From Chlorokybus atmophyticus (Eukaryota; Streptophyta; Chlorokybophyceae; Chlorokybales; Chlorokybaceae), in the NCBI GenBank assembly GCA_009103225.1, contig RHPI01002204.1:124001-188000 (forward strand): 64,000 bases of DNA, written 5' to 3'. Shown piece after piece: positions 11,943-23,000 of the stretch; the stretch's first letter is position 1; every line of letters starts with the position of its first letter. Under the pieces are notes generated by a model. The model searched no databases. It saw nothing but the letters and a program-made list of their open reading frames with translations, and was not told the origin of the DNA. The translations under genes were made by a program, and so were the position numbers.

Positions 11943-12368
11943 TGTTGAAGGACTAGCATGCACATGTAGCTAAGGCAAGCATGGATACACACGGAGACAG
12001 AGCTACCGCCACCAGAGCATACACAAGTCACATCACATTCATCTATTACAAGTTGTCCGCTGGTTCTTATACCAGCCAGTTACACACACGTCTACGTTTG
12101 CAAGCACTGCGTAAGCTGTACTCAGCCTTTTGACGCGCTCTAAGCTGTGTTGTCTTCCTTACAATCAGAGCTTTCCAACAAGCTCTCACACGCCTAATAT
12201 GAGTAAGTATACGCGGAGATACGAAGCAGTTAGTAAGGCTCTAGTCTGGAGTCCGGAGTCTGGTCCGACGATGCCATCTTGCTAAGTCCGGACCTAGTGC
12301 TCGTCCTTACGACCTTCTACTCCTGTGTGGAGGGTCGATGCTGATCGTATGTAGAAATACTCTCAACA
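11943..12368 (-). repeat. Family 1 LTR (3' LTR of copy B)
   Basis: 426 bp with TGTTGA/TCAACA ends. Confidence 0.95.
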
Positions 12369-12410
12369 CTCCCACGCGAGCAGCTTGACCTCCGACGCTT
12401 GCTCCTGTAG

Positions 12411-15400
12411 TCAAACACAGATGCCAAGTCCTGCACAACAAGTCTTGAACTTGAGTGGTGACAATGGCTTTGTCATGAAGTCCGCCAGCATGCGTTCGGT
12501 GTTGCAGTACTGGAACTCCACCTCCTTCCTTGTGACTCTGTCACGCACAAAGTGATGCATGACATCAATGTGCTTCGTCCTTGCCGAGGCGATAGGGTGC
12601 TTCAACAACTTGATGGCTCCTTGGTTGTCACAGTTGATGACGATGCACGCCATGGGGTGCTCCAAGTCTGCCATGAGCTTGCGAAGCCAGAGTGCCTCCT
12701 TCACTGCTGCTGCCGCTGCCATGTACTCAGCCTCTGATGTAGATGCTGCTGTTGTTGGCTGCAGCCTGCTGTTCCAGCTCACCACGCCTCCGTTCAGCTT
12801 GAAGACGTAGCCTGTAGTGGACCTCCTGCTGTTGAGGTCACCAGCAAAGTCCGAGTCGCAGTAGCCCTCCAACTCAGTGCTCTCGCTCCCAAAGTTGATG
12901 CCAACTGTTGCGCTCCCAACATAGCGTAGTACGCCCTTTGCTGCTCTCCAGTGCTCCATGCTCGGTGCAGACATGTAGCGAGCAAGTACTCCCACAGCAT
13001 GTGCAACATCGGGACGTGTGCACACTGCCAGATAGAGCATGCTGCCTACCAGCTCACCATATGGATACTGAGCCTTGTCGAGTACCTCCTCATCCTTTGC
13101 CTTGATGAGGGCAGTGCCAAGTGCCAACGGTGTGGTCTTGGTCTTCGCTTCAGTGAGCCCAAACTTGGTGACGAGTCTTCTCACCATCTGCTCCTGACTG
13201 ATCTTGATTGTGCGAGCCGCCCTGTCGCGCTCAATCACCATGCCAAGGAACCACTTGGCCTCTCCAAGATCACGAACTGAGAATGCTTGCTGTAGAGCAA
13301 GTTTCGTCTCCTGCAGGTGGTGCACCTGCCTGGCGGTGATGATGATATCATCAACATACACGAGCAGCCAGACCTTGTTGTCTGCATGGATGAAGAGCCC
13401 AGGGTCTGCAGAGGATGCGGTGAAGCCAAGTGCCTCCAGCTCCTTGGTGAGCTTGATGTGCCACATACGCGGTGCCTGTCGCAGCCCGTACAGTGCCTTG
13501 ATCAGCTTGCACGCTGTGCCTCTCTCCCCTTCTTCATATCCAGGTGGTTGCTCGATGAAGATCTCCTCCTCCAGCTCTCCGTAGAGGAAGGCAGTCTTCA
13601 CATCCAGGTGATGCAGCTCTAGGTCTTCAGCAGCAACCATAGCTAGCAGTGCACGGAAGGTGGTATGCTTACTTGCAGGTGCAAACACTTCGTTGAAGTC
13701 CACACCTTCCTGCTGCAAGAAGCCCTTTGCCACCAGTCTTGCCTTGTAGCGCTCAATGTTGCCCTGACCATCACGCTTCACCTTGAAGACCCATTTCACT
13801 GGAATGGTCTTCACTCCTTGCGGTAACTGCTCCAGTGACCAAGTGTTGTTGGCATGGAGTGACGCAATCTCCTCGTCCATAGCACGCTGCCATTGCTCCG
13901 CATCTGGTGCTAACAATGCCTCCTCGTAGGTGCTTGGCTCCTCATTCTGCACACTGGCGACGTGTGCCTTGTGTAGGAAGTCAGGTGCCTTTCTCTCCCT
14001 CACTGGGTATCTCCGAGCTGCGTGCTCCTGCTGCAGGTGCGACTGCTTGTCTGCTACAGTGGAGTCCTGCTCACCCTTATCGTCGATGATGGCCTTGCCT
14101 GTAGCCTCCACTGTTTCAGGATGCTCCGGCTGTGCTTCATCTTCAGGAAAGAAGCCTGCTTCTGGTTGTGATAATCCCTCGTGGAAAACCACCTCTCTGC
14201 TCACGATGATCTTCTGAGTGTCCTCGAGCAAGATCCTGTAAGCCTTGGAACCCGGTTCATAGCCAACGAAGATGCCCTTCTTGCTGACCGGCTCCAGCTT
14301 GTGCCTGAGCTGTTTAGGCACTAGTGCATATGCCGTGCATCCAAACACACGCATACCACTCACATCTGGTGTGGCTCCATAGAAGTGCTCCCACGGAGTC
14401 TTCTGCTCTGAGCTCACCGGAGACCTGTTGCGGATGTAGTTGGCAGTGAGTACCGCCTCCTTCCACAAACTGTCTTCCATCTTTGTGTCGTTGAGCATGG
14501 CTCGAACACGCTCCAAGAGTGTCCTGTTGAGGCGTTCAGCTGCTCCATTCTGCTGCGGGGTGTAGGGTGCCGTTGTCTCGTGGCGTATGCCCTTGCTGGC
14601 GAAGAACTCCTTCAACTCCTTGTTGATGTACTCCCCTCCTCGATCACTCCTCATTGCCTTCATCTTGTTGCCAGACTGGGTCTCCAACAAGGCCACAACT
14701 GTGCGCACAGCTCCAGCAACTTCTGACTTGAGCGTCAATGGAAAGATGATGGACAGCTTGCTGTAGTCGTCGAGGAATGTAGCAAAGTACCTGGCCCCTC
14801 CCTTCGCCACAATGCGCATAGGGCCACAGACATCCATGTGCACAAGCTCGCAAGGATGCTGACTGCTAGAAGAGGATGATGGGAATGGCATAGCATGCTG
14901 CTTTGCAACCAGGCATGGTTCACAAAGTGCACCTGATGCTGTCTTGAGTTCTTCTGTGCTGAGATGGATGCCCTTGACCATCTTCTCAGCGACAAGGCGA
15001 GTGAGGTTGACGTAGCTGAGATGCCCGAACCTTCGATGCCACAATGTTGGCGACTCCTTGTCCTTCACCACCATGGCTTGAATGTCTCTGTCTTGAGGCT
15101 GCTCCACGTGGTAGAGCCCTCCCGGATCAGCGATTCCAACCATGTGCACGACCCCATCAAGGATGACTGAGCAGCCACCCTTCCGAAATAGGATCTCCGC
15201 GCCTAAGCGCTCCGCAACCCTCACAGAGAATAGACTCGCAATAGCCTTAGGAACATGCAGGACGTTGCGTAACAACACCTCGCGTAGTGTGTTACCAACC
15301 TTGCACTGGAGTCGTACGTTGCCAACTCCCTCAGCCACCAGTACTTCGCCACCGAAGCCCGCCACCTTGATTGTGGACGTCAGCTTCCTGTAGCCCTCCA

Positions 15401-15992
15401 TCACCTCCTTGTTTGGTGTGAGATGACGATCGCAGCCAGAGTCCACCACCCAGAAAGCTGTGCCCGCCCTCGAACTGGATGCAGTGAAGGCGACATGTTT
15501 CTCCTTGTGTTGGTGCTCGTTGCCGCTGTTGCTGGTGCTTGCTCTAGGTTGCCCCTGTTGTTTCTTCCTACAGTCCTTCACAATGTGCCCCTTCCAACCA
15601 CACCAGTGGCATGTGAGGTCTTTGTGACGAGGATTGCCTGGCTTGTTGCCCTTGTACTTCTCTTCATGGTTGCTCTTCTTTGCGTGCTTGCCGGTGTAGA
15701 AGGCGACGGCATCCGCTTGCTCGTCCTTCTTCACAACCCTCTGCTCCACGGTGAGCAGCTTCGGTAGCACATCGTCCAACGTCAACTCCGATGATGACGT
15801 CTCCAGCAGGGTTGCGACGACCTCGTACTCTGCTGGTAGCCCTGCAACAATGGCCAGCACTACCTCCGTCTCCCCCATGTTGTGGCCGACGTTGATGAGG
15901 TCCGCCCACAGCTCTCTCGCGCGCGCAACATACTTTGTGATGGGTTCTGCTGCCTCCTTCCTGAGTGTGCTGAGCTGCTTGCGTAGATGCAA
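12411..15992 (-). CDS. Copy B gag-pol polyprotein, N-terminally truncated by the assembly join
   Basis: An open frame of 1193 codons. Domains in order: end of gag with CCHC knuckle (CHWCGWKGHIVKDC), retropepsin VDSGCDRHLTP, integrase with HHCC zinc site and D,D,E core (HMDVCGP, DRGGEY, QQNGAAERLNRTL), the GIFVGYEPGSKAYRIL module, RT with YVDDIIITA, and RNase H with CDSDFAGD and STSEAEYM. The ATG used here is internal; in copy C the same protein starts about 130 residues earlier. Nothing in pol itself looks damaged except a missing Ala in RNase H (RYVGSATVG, copies A and C have RYVAGSATVG). It would replicate the element via reverse transcription in cytoplasmic particles if complete. Confidence 0.9.
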   Translation of the reverse strand: MHLRKQLSTLRKEAAEPITKYVARARELWADLINVGHNMGETEVVLAIVAGLPAEYEVVATLLETSSSELTLDDVLPKLLTVEQRVVKKDEQADAVAFYTGKHAKKSNHEEKYKGNKPGNPRHKDLTCHWCGWKGHIVKDCRKKQQGQPRASTSNSGNEHQHKEKHVAFTASSSRAGTAFWVVDSGCDRHLTPNKEVMEGYRKLTSTIKVAGFGGEVLVAEGVGNVRLQCKVGNTLREVLLRNVLHVPKAIASLFSVRVAERLGAEILFRKGGCSVILDGVVHMVGIADPGGLYHVEQPQDRDIQAMVVKDKESPTLWHRRFGHLSYVNLTRLVAEKMVKGIHLSTEELKTASGALCEPCLVAKQHAMPFPSSSSSSQHPCELVHMDVCGPMRIVAKGGARYFATFLDDYSKLSIIFPLTLKSEVAGAVRTVVALLETQSGNKMKAMRSDRGGEYINKELKEFFASKGIRHETTAPYTPQQNGAAERLNRTLLERVRAMLNDTKMEDSLWKEAVLTANYIRNRSPVSSEQKTPWEHFYGATPDVSGMRVFGCTAYALVPKQLRHKLEPVSKKGIFVGYEPGSKAYRILLEDTQKIIVSREVVFHEGLSQPEAGFFPEDEAQPEHPETVEATGKAIIDDKGEQDSTVADKQSHLQQEHAARRYPVRERKAPDFLHKAHVASVQNEEPSTYEEALLAPDAEQWQRAMDEEIASLHANNTWSLEQLPQGVKTIPVKWVFKVKRDGQGNIERYKARLVAKGFLQQEGVDFNEVFAPASKHTTFRALLAMVAAEDLELHHLDVKTAFLYGELEEEIFIEQPPGYEEGERGTACKLIKALYGLRQAPRMWHIKLTKELEALGFTASSADPGLFIHADNKVWLLVYVDDIIITARQVHHLQETKLALQQAFSVRDLGEAKWFLGMVIERDRAARTIKISQEQMVRRLVTKFGLTEAKTKTTPLALGTALIKAKDEEVLDKAQYPYGELVGSMLYLAVCTRPDVAHAVGVLARYMSAPSMEHWRAAKGVLRYVGSATVGINFGSESTELEGYCDSDFAGDLNSRRSTTGYVFKLNGGVVSWNSRLQPTTAASTSEAEYMAAAAAVKEALWLRKLMADLEHPMACIVINCDNQGAIKLLKHPIASARTKHIDVMHHFVRDRVTRKEVEFQYCNTERMLADFMTKPLSPLKFKTCCAGLGICV

Positions 15993-16058
15993 CTTTCTGG
16001 CATTGTTCTTGGCTCTGAAAACGGCTGATAGCTTTTCCCAAGCTTGTCTACCATCTTC

Positions 16059-16059
16059 N
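16059..16059. other. Single N at a chimeric junction
   Basis: Left of the N is family 1 gag on the minus strand. Right of it is family 2 gag on the plus strand. No other copy in the window shows this junction. Confidence 0.85.
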
Positions 16060-16464
16060 CAACCACAGCCGCAAGCATGGACGGCTTGAAGTTCACAATT
16101 GAACCACTGGACGTTGACAACTACAACATATGAAGCGTGAAGATGGAGCTACTACTGGCCCACAAGGAGCTGTGGAAGTATGTGGATCCAGCGGAGGGAG
16201 TCCCTGTAGGCGAAGCGAGTGTCTGGGCAAAACAAGGGAGAAAAGCTTTGTCTTTGATAGGTTTGCACATGGCTGATCATCACCTGGTGCTGGTGAAGGA
16301 GTGCAAGAGTGCACATGAGCTTTGGACGAAGTTGGATAGCCACTTCAAGTCGCGCAACATGGCGAGGAGACTGCAGCTCAGGCAGGAGCTCAACTCATTG
16401 CGCAAGGAGAGCGGGGAGCCCATTGTCAAGTTCATGGCGCGAGCGAAGGCGTTGTAGAGGGACT
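16060..16464 (+). pseudogene. Family 2 gag start, duplicate of 19215-19619
   Basis: The text is essentially the same as 19215-19619, including the TGA that replaces a Trp codon after YNI and the TAG before RDL. It is then followed by the same LTR junction. It is best explained as a second assembly copy or a segmental copy of the nested insertion at 19620. Confidence 0.8.
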
Positions 16465-16887
16465 TGTTGAAGGACTAGCATGCACATGTAGTTGAGGCAA
16501 GCATGGATGCACAGAGACAGAGCTACCGCCACCAGAGCATACACAGGTCACATCACATTCATCTATTACAAGTTGTCCGCTGGTTCTTATACCAGCCAGT
16601 TACACACACGTCTACGTTTGCAAGCACTGCGTAAGCTGTACTCAGCCTTTTGCGCGCTCTAAGCTGCGTTGTCTTTCTTACAACCAGAGCTTTCCAACAA
16701 GCTCTTACACGCTTAATATGAGTAAGTATACGCGGAGATACGAAGCAGTTAGTAAGGCTCCAGTCTGGAGTCCGGAGTCTGGTCCGACGATGCCATCTTG
16801 CTAAGTCCGGACCTAGTGCTCGTCCTTACGACCTTCTACTCCTGTGTGGAGGGTCGATGCTGATCGTATGTAGAAATACTCTCAACA
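16465..16887 (-). repeat. Family 1 LTR (5'-side LTR of copy B)
   Basis: 423 bp. Preceded by family 2 gag rather than by the primer site that should adjoin a 5' LTR. Confidence 0.9.
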
Positions 16888-18480
16888 AACACTGCATTAT
16901 TCAGTCTGTGCCTGCGGCCACCTGTTCGACAAGCCCTATCCAAATGCTGAGCTCGTTGTGCAAGACGAAAACTTCGTGCGCTCTAGCTACCGGCAGCGCG
17001 AGAAGGAGCGCAAGGCCATAGCAAACGAACAGTGCCCAGACTGCAGTCAGAAACGCAAGGAAGGCACGAGCTTCTACTACCTCCCTCTCAGGCCCAAGTT
17101 GCAGCTCATGTTGGGCGTGCCAACCATCTGTCATCAATGGCTCTAGGCCTGGCTGCACCGGGAGCGGTGGCTTGACAAAGATCCAGCAGTACCTCCTGCC
17201 AGTCAACATGAAGTCTGGGATGGAGCTCGTATGAGGGAGATCTCCAACTTCTTCAAACCCAAGAAGACCTACTGGCTGCCAGTCAGATGCAAGCACTGCC
17301 AGACAGTTCACGGACCAGGTCACCACTTCACTGAAGGCGACAGTGATGATGGGCCGCAGTGGAGGTTTCGGTGTCGCACCTGCGAGCAGGTCACCTGTCC
17401 TTTTCAGCATATGGCTTGCGGTGACCTGAGGAACCTCATCTTCATTGGCCACTGGGACGGCTTTACCACAGCCAGCACCAGCCCCCGCAACACGCTGGTG
17501 ATCAACGTAGCCATCTTGAACGGAGGCAAGTTGAGCGCGCATTCGTCTTCGGTTCTTCCTGTGTGTTTTGTGCCCAAAGATCAGAGCTTTCCAACAAGCT
17601 CTTACACGCCTAATATGAGTAAGTATACGCGGAGATACGAAGCAGTTAGTAAGGCTCCAGTCTGGAGTCCGGAGTCTGGTCCGACGATGCCATCTTGCTA
17701 AGTCCGGACCTAGTGCTCGTCCTTACGACCTTCTACTCCTGTGTGGAGGGTCGATGCTGATCGTATGTAGAAATACTCTCAACAAACACTGCATTATTCA
17801 GTCTGTGCCTGCGGCCACCTGTTCGACAAGCCCTATCCAAATGCTGAGCTCGTTGTGCAAGACGAAAACTTCGTGCGCTCTAGCTACCGGCAGCGCGAGA
17901 AGGAGCGCAAGGCCATAGCAAACGAACAGTGCCCAGACTGCAGTCAGAAACGCAAGGAAGGCACGAGCTTCTACTACCTCCCTCTCAGGCCCAAGTTGCA
18001 GCTCATGTTGGGCGTGCCAACCATCTGTCATCAATGGCTCTAGGCCTGGCTGCACCGGGAGCGGTGGCTTGACAAAGATCCAGCAGTACCTCCTGCCAGT
18101 CAACATGAAGTCTGGGATGGAGCTCGTATGAGGGAGATCTCCAACTTCTTCAACCCCAAGAAGACCTACTGGCTGCCAGTCAGATGCGAGCACTGCCAGA
18201 CAGTTCACAGACCAGGCCACCACTTCACTGAAGGCGACAGTGATGATGGGCCGCAGTGGAGGTTTCGGTGTCGCACCTGCGAGCAGGTCACCTGTCCTTT
18301 TCAGCATATGGCTTGCGGTGACCCGAGGAACCTCATCTTCATTGGCCACTGGGACGGCTTTACCACAGCCAGCACCAGCCCCCGCAACACGCTGGTGATC
18401 AACGTAGCCATCTTGAACGGAGGCAAGTTGAGCGCGCATTCGTCTTCGGTTCTTCCTGTGTGTTTTGTGCCCAAAGATCA
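16685..18480 (+). repeat. Imperfect 897-bp tandem duplication
   Basis: 16685-17581 and 17582-18480 carry the same sequence at an offset of 897 bp: the last 200 bp of the LTR plus the CACTA transposase exon. About six base differences were seen by eye (for example CAAACCC/CAACCCC, GCAAGC/GCGAGC, CTGAGG/CCGAGG). The junction lies in the microhomology CAGAGCTT/CAGCTT. Confidence 0.9.
16893..17581 (+). pseudogene. CACTA transposase, middle part, first duplicate
   Basis: Continues the frame from 11942. It encodes CGHLFDKPYP, a CX2C pair (QCPDC), YYLPLRPKLQLML and, after a TAG at about 17143 (HQWL stop AWLHRER), the Cys-rich block CKHC...CRTC and the GHWDGFTTAS region of tnp2-like transposases. 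It ends at the duplication joint, so it cannot reach the rest of the gene. Confidence 0.75.
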
Positions 18481-18686
18481 GCTTCCCAAGGGGGTTAACA
18501 ACATGGACCCCTTTCTGAAGCCACTTATAGACGAGCTCGAATCACTGCTGCTTGAGGGCTTCACCTGCAGTTACGCCCTCCCCACCTCTGAAGTTTGCCC
18601 TGACCTGCACTCTCAAGCAGCCGGTGCTACCACGCGCTTGCGTGCAATGCTGCTCATCTGGGTTGGTGATCACCCAGCCCAGTGTC
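17790..18686 (+). pseudogene. CACTA transposase, middle part, second duplicate (contiguous with the 3' part)
   Basis: Same as the preceding copy, then it continues with LPKGVNNMDPFLKPLIDELESLLL and LRAMLLIWVGDHPAQC. The second string matches the conserved LVDEL...GD(Y/H)PAQC block of En/Spm tnp2 transposases that precedes a CRRC zinc site. The family 2 element interrupts the Cys codon region and duplicates GTGTC; the frame resumes at 26120 with QILKMKDGGILGCRRC. The TAG after HQWL is also present here, so it is either real decay or an unrecognised intron. Confidence 0.82.
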
Positions 18687-19103
18687 TGTTGAAGGTATCA
18701 CATGGGTGATGCTTGTATCCGGTCAGCTTGCCCTCTACACAAGAGTCGAGAGTCGAAGGTATGGGCTGAGCACGTGGACTCCGGACTTAGCAAGATGGTC
18801 GAGCCAGGACGGACTCCGGACCAGATGCTGAGTAGAGCGTTGGGAGAAGCCGCGTAGCTTTGTGGATACGTAAGCTTAGCAGGCGTGGCTTAGCTTGTTG
18901 GAAAGCTCTAGTCGTGAGCTAAACAGCGCAACTTAGAGCGCGTTGAAAGGCTGAGTATTGCGCACGCGGTGCTTACAAATGTAGACGTGTGTAGAAACTG
19001 GCGGGGTATAAAACCCCTGGACTTGTATGGCATTAATGGCAGTAGCAGTCATGCTCTTGTGTTGATGTTGTTGGCGTGTCACTTGCACGTGTGTATGTCA
19101 ACA
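18687..19103 (+). repeat. Family 2 LTR (5' LTR)
   Basis: 417 bp. TATA box TATAAAA at 19007-19013 inside a short palindrome GGGGTATAAAACCCC. Shares CTCCGGACTTAGCAAGATGG with the family 1 LTR. Confidence 0.93.
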
Positions 19104-19116
19104 GGTTATGGGCCCA
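19104..19116 (+). other. Primer binding site of the family 2 element
   Basis: GGTTATGGGCCCA, complementary to the anticodon stem-loop of initiator tRNA-Met, directly after the 5' LTR. Confidence 0.85.
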
Positions 19117-19231
19117 CACATGCTTGTGTAGGTTGATGGAGTGTGTTACGATTGTGTGAGTAGCTGTAGTTGCTTGGTGTGGAGTAGGTTGTAAGGTCTG
19201 CAAGTAGCAGAGGGCAACCACAGCCGCAAGC

Positions 19232-19619
19232 ATGGACGGCTTGAAGTTCACAATTGAACCACTGGACGTTGACAACTACAACATATGAAGCGTGAAGATG
19301 GAGCTACTACTGGCCCACAAGGAGCTGTGGAAGTATGTGGATCCAGCGGAGGGAGTCCCTGTAGGCGAAGCGAGTGTCTGGGCAAAACAAGGGAGAAAAG
19401 CTTTGTCTTTGATAGGTTTGCACATGGCTGATCATCACCTGGTGCTGGTGAAGGAGTGCAAGAGTGCACATGAGCTTTGGACGAAGTTGGATAGCCACTT
19501 CAAGTCGCGCAACATGGCGAGGAGACTGCAGCTCAGGCAGGAGCTCAACTCATTGCGCAAGGAGAGCGGGGAGCCCATTGTCAAGTTCATGGCGCGAGCG
19601 AAGGCGTTGTAGAGGGACT
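19232..19619 (+). pseudogene. Family 2 gag, N-terminal part
   Basis: It starts MDGLKFTIEPLDVDNYN, a copia-type gag opening. An in-frame TGA at 19286-19288 replaces the Trp expected in N(I/T)W, followed by KMELLLAHKELWKYVDP, and HFKSRNMARRLQLRQELNSLRKE typical of the UBN2 gag domain. A TAG at about 19609 replaces another Trp (ALW in the minus-strand copy at 38440). Both stops are G-to-A changes of TGG. Copy C then interrupts at the duplicated GGACT, and the frame resumes at 24531. Confidence 0.85.
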
Positions 19620-20043
19620 TGTTGAAGGACTAGCATGCACATGTAGTTGAGGCAAGCATGGATGCACAGAGACAGAGCTACCGCCACCAGAGCATACACA
19701 GGTCACATCACATTCATCTATTACAAGTTGTCCGCTGGTTCTTATACCAGCCAGTTACACACACGTCTACGTTTGCAAGCACTGCGTAAGCTATACTCAG
19801 CCTTTTGACGCGCTCTAAGCTGCGTTGTCTTTCTTACAACCAGAGCTTTCCAACAAGCTCTTACACGCCTAATATGAGTAAGTATACGCGGAGATACGAA
19901 GCAGTTAGTAAGGCTCCAGTCTGGAGTCCGGAGTCTGGTCCGACGATGCCATCTTGCTAAGTCCGGACCTAGTGCTCGTCCTTACGACCTTCTACTCCTG
20001 TGTGGAGGGTCGATGCTGATCGTATGTAGGAATACTCTCAACA
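19620..20043 (-). repeat. Family 1 LTR (3' LTR of copy C)
   Basis: 424 bp, TGTTGA...TCAACA. Confidence 0.95.
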
Positions 20044-20085
20044 CCCCCACGCGAGCAGCTTGACCTCCAACGCTTGCTCCTGTAG

Positions 20086-23000
20086 TCAAACACAGATGCC
20101 AAGTCCTGCACAACAAGTCTTGAACTTGAGTGGTGACAATGGCTTTGTCATGAAGTCCGCCAGCATGCCCTCGGTGTTGCAGTACTGGAACTCCACCTCC
20201 TTCCTTGTGACTCTGTCACGCACAAAGTGATGCATGACATCAATGTGCTTCGTCCTTGCCGAGGCGATAGGGTGCTTCAACAACTTGATGGCTCCTTGGT
20301 TGTCACAGTTGATGACGATGCACGCCATGGGGTGCTCCAAGTCTGCCATGAGCTTGCGAAGCCAGAGTGCCTCCTTCACTGCTGCTGCCGCTGCCATGTA
20401 CTCAGCCTCTGATGTAGATGCTGCTGTTGTTGGCTGCAGCCTGCTGTTCCAGCTCACCACGCCTCCGTTCAGCTTGAAGACGTAGCCTGTAGTGGACCTC
20501 CTGCTGTTGAGGTCACCAGCAAAGTCCGAGTCGCAGTAGCCCTCCAACTCAGTGCTCCCGCTCCCAAACTTGATGCCAACTGTTGCGCTCCCAGCAACAT
20601 AGCGTAGTACTCCCTTTGCTGCTCTCCAGTGCTCCATGCTCGGTGCAGACATGTAGCGAGCAAGTACTCCCACAGCATGTGCAACATCGGGACGTGTGCA
20701 CACTGCCAGATAGAGCATGCTGCCTACCAGCTCACCATATGGATACTGAGCCTTGTCGAGTACCTCCTCATCCTTTGCCTTGATGAGGGCAGTGCCAAGT
20801 GCCAACGGTGTGGTCTTGGTCTTCGCTTCAGTGAGCCCAAACTTGGTGACGAGTCTTCTCACCATCTGCTCCTGACTGATCTTGATTGTGCGAGCCGCCC
20901 TGTCGCGCTCAATCACCATGCCAAGGAACCACTTGGCCTCTCCAAGATCACGAACTGAGAATGCTTGCTGTAGAGCAAGTTTCGTCTCCTGCAGGTGGTG
21001 CACCTGCCTGGCGGTGATGATGATATCATCAACATACACGAGCAGCCAGACCTTGTTGTCTGCATGGATGAAGAGCCCAGGGTCTGCAGAGGATGCGGTG
21101 AAGCCAAGTGCCTCCAGCTCCTTGGTGAGCTTGATGTGCCACATACGCGGTGCCTGTCGCAGCCCGTACAGTGCCTTGATCAGCTTGCACGCTGTGCCTC
21201 TCTCCCCTTCTTCATATCCAGGTGGTTGCTCGATGAAGATCTCCTCCTCCAGCTCTCCGTAGAGGAAGGCAGTCTTCACATCCAGGTGATGCAGCTCTAG
21301 GTCTTCAGCAGCAACCATAGCTAGCAGTGCACGGAAGGTGGTATGCTTACTTGCAGGTGCAAACACTTCGTTGAAGTCCACACCTTCCTGCTGCAAGAAG
21401 CCCTTTGCCACCAGTCTTGCCTTGTAGCGCTCAATGTTGCCCTGACCATCACGCTTCACCTTGAAGACCCATTTCACTGGAATGGTCTTCACTCCTTGCG
21501 GTAACTGCTCCAGTGACCAAGTGTTGTTGGCATGGAGTGACGCAATCTCCTCGTCCATAGCACGCTGCCATTGCTCCGCATCTGGTGCTAACAATGCCTC
21601 CTCGTAGGTGCTTGGCTCCTCATTCTGCACACTGGCGACGTGTGCCTTGTGTAGGAAGTCAGGTGCCTTTCTCTCCCTCACTGGGTATCTCCGAGCTGCG
21701 TGCTCCTGCTGCAGGTGCGACTGCTTGTCTGCTACAGTGGAGTCCTGCTCACCCTTATCGTCGATGATGGCCTTGCCTGTAGCCTCCACTGTTTCAGGAT
21801 GCTCCGGCTGTGCTTCATCTTCAGGAAAGAAGCCTGCTTCTGGTTGTGATAATCCCTCGTGGAAAACCACCTCTCTGCTCACGATGATCTTCTGAGTGTC
21901 CTCGAGCAAGATCCTGTAAGCCTTGGAACCCGGTTCATAGCCAACGAAGATGCCCTTCTTGCTGACCGGCTCCAGCTTGTGCCTGAGCTGTTTAGGCACT
22001 AGTGCATATGCCGTGCATCCAAACACACGCATACCACTCACATCTGGTGTGGCTCCATAGAAGTGCTCCCACGGAGTCTTCTGCTCTGAGCTCACCGGAG
22101 ACCTGTTGCGGATGTAGTTGGCAGTGAGTACCGCCTCCTTCCACAAACTGTCTTCCATCTTTGTGTCGTTGAGCATGGCTCGAACACGCTCCAAGAGTGT
22201 CCTGTTGAGGCGTTCAGCTGCTCCATTCTGCTGCGGGGTGTAGGGTGCCGTTGTCTCGTGGCGTATGCCCTTGCTGGCGAAGAACTCCTTCAACTCCTTG
22301 TTGATGTACTCCCCTCCTCGATCACTCCTCATTGCCTTCATCTTGTTGCCAGACTGGGTCTCCAACAAGGCCACAACTGTGCGCACAGCTCCAGCAACTT
22401 CTGACTTGAGCGTCAATGGAAAGATGATGGACAGCTTGCTGTAGTCGTCGAGGAATGTAGCAAAGTACCTGGCCCCTCCCTTCGCCACAATGCGCATAGG
22501 GCCACAGACATCCATGTGCACAAGCTCGCAAGGATGCTGACTGCTAGAAGAGGATGATGGGAATGGCATAGCATGCTGCTTTGCAACCAGGCATGGTTCA
22601 CAAAGTGCACCTGATGCATTCTTGAGTTCTTCTGTGCTGAGATGGATGCCCTTGACCATCTTCTCAGCGACAAGGCGAGTGAGGTTGACGTAGCTGAGAT
22701 GCCCGAACCTTCGATGCCACAATGTTGGCGACTCCTTGTCCTTCACCACCATGGCTTGAATGTCTCTGTCTTGAGGCTGCTCCACGTGGTAGAGCCCTCC
22801 CGGATCAGCGATTCCAACCATGTGCACGACCCCATCAAGGATGACTGAGCAGCCACCCTTCCGAAATAGGATCTCCGCGCCTAAGCGCTCCGCAACCCTC
22901 ACAGAGAATAGACTCGCAATAGCCTTAGGAACATGCAGGACGTTGCGTAACAACACCTCGCGTAGTGTGTTACCAACCTTGCACTGGAGTCGTACGTTGC

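Larger units (their letters stand above)
11943..16887 (-). mobile_element. Ty1/copia family 1, copy B (pol intact, 5' part replaced at an N)
   Basis: LTRs at 11943-12368 and 16465-16887, with AACAC duplicated at 11938-11942 and 16888-16892. Pol reads open from gag residue 130-equivalent to the end. Upstream of 16059 (an N) the expected gag start and primer site are missing. Instead there is plus-strand family 2 gag (16060-16464) joined to the LTR, exactly as at 19215-19620. The join is therefore either an assembly error or an ectopic exchange. Confidence 0.88.

Noticed and set aside
19286-19288. Stop-codon reassignment (TGA or TAG as Trp or Gln)
   Set aside because: Intact copies use TGG at the same places, and copy C and the surface-protein gene end in normal TGA stops. 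Decay explains it better.
20629-21262. Plus-strand ORFs of 100-126 codons opposite copia pol (also at 3895-4531, 12951-13584)
   Set aside because: They mirror the conserved minus-strand RT frame in every copy and have no start context or domain of their own.
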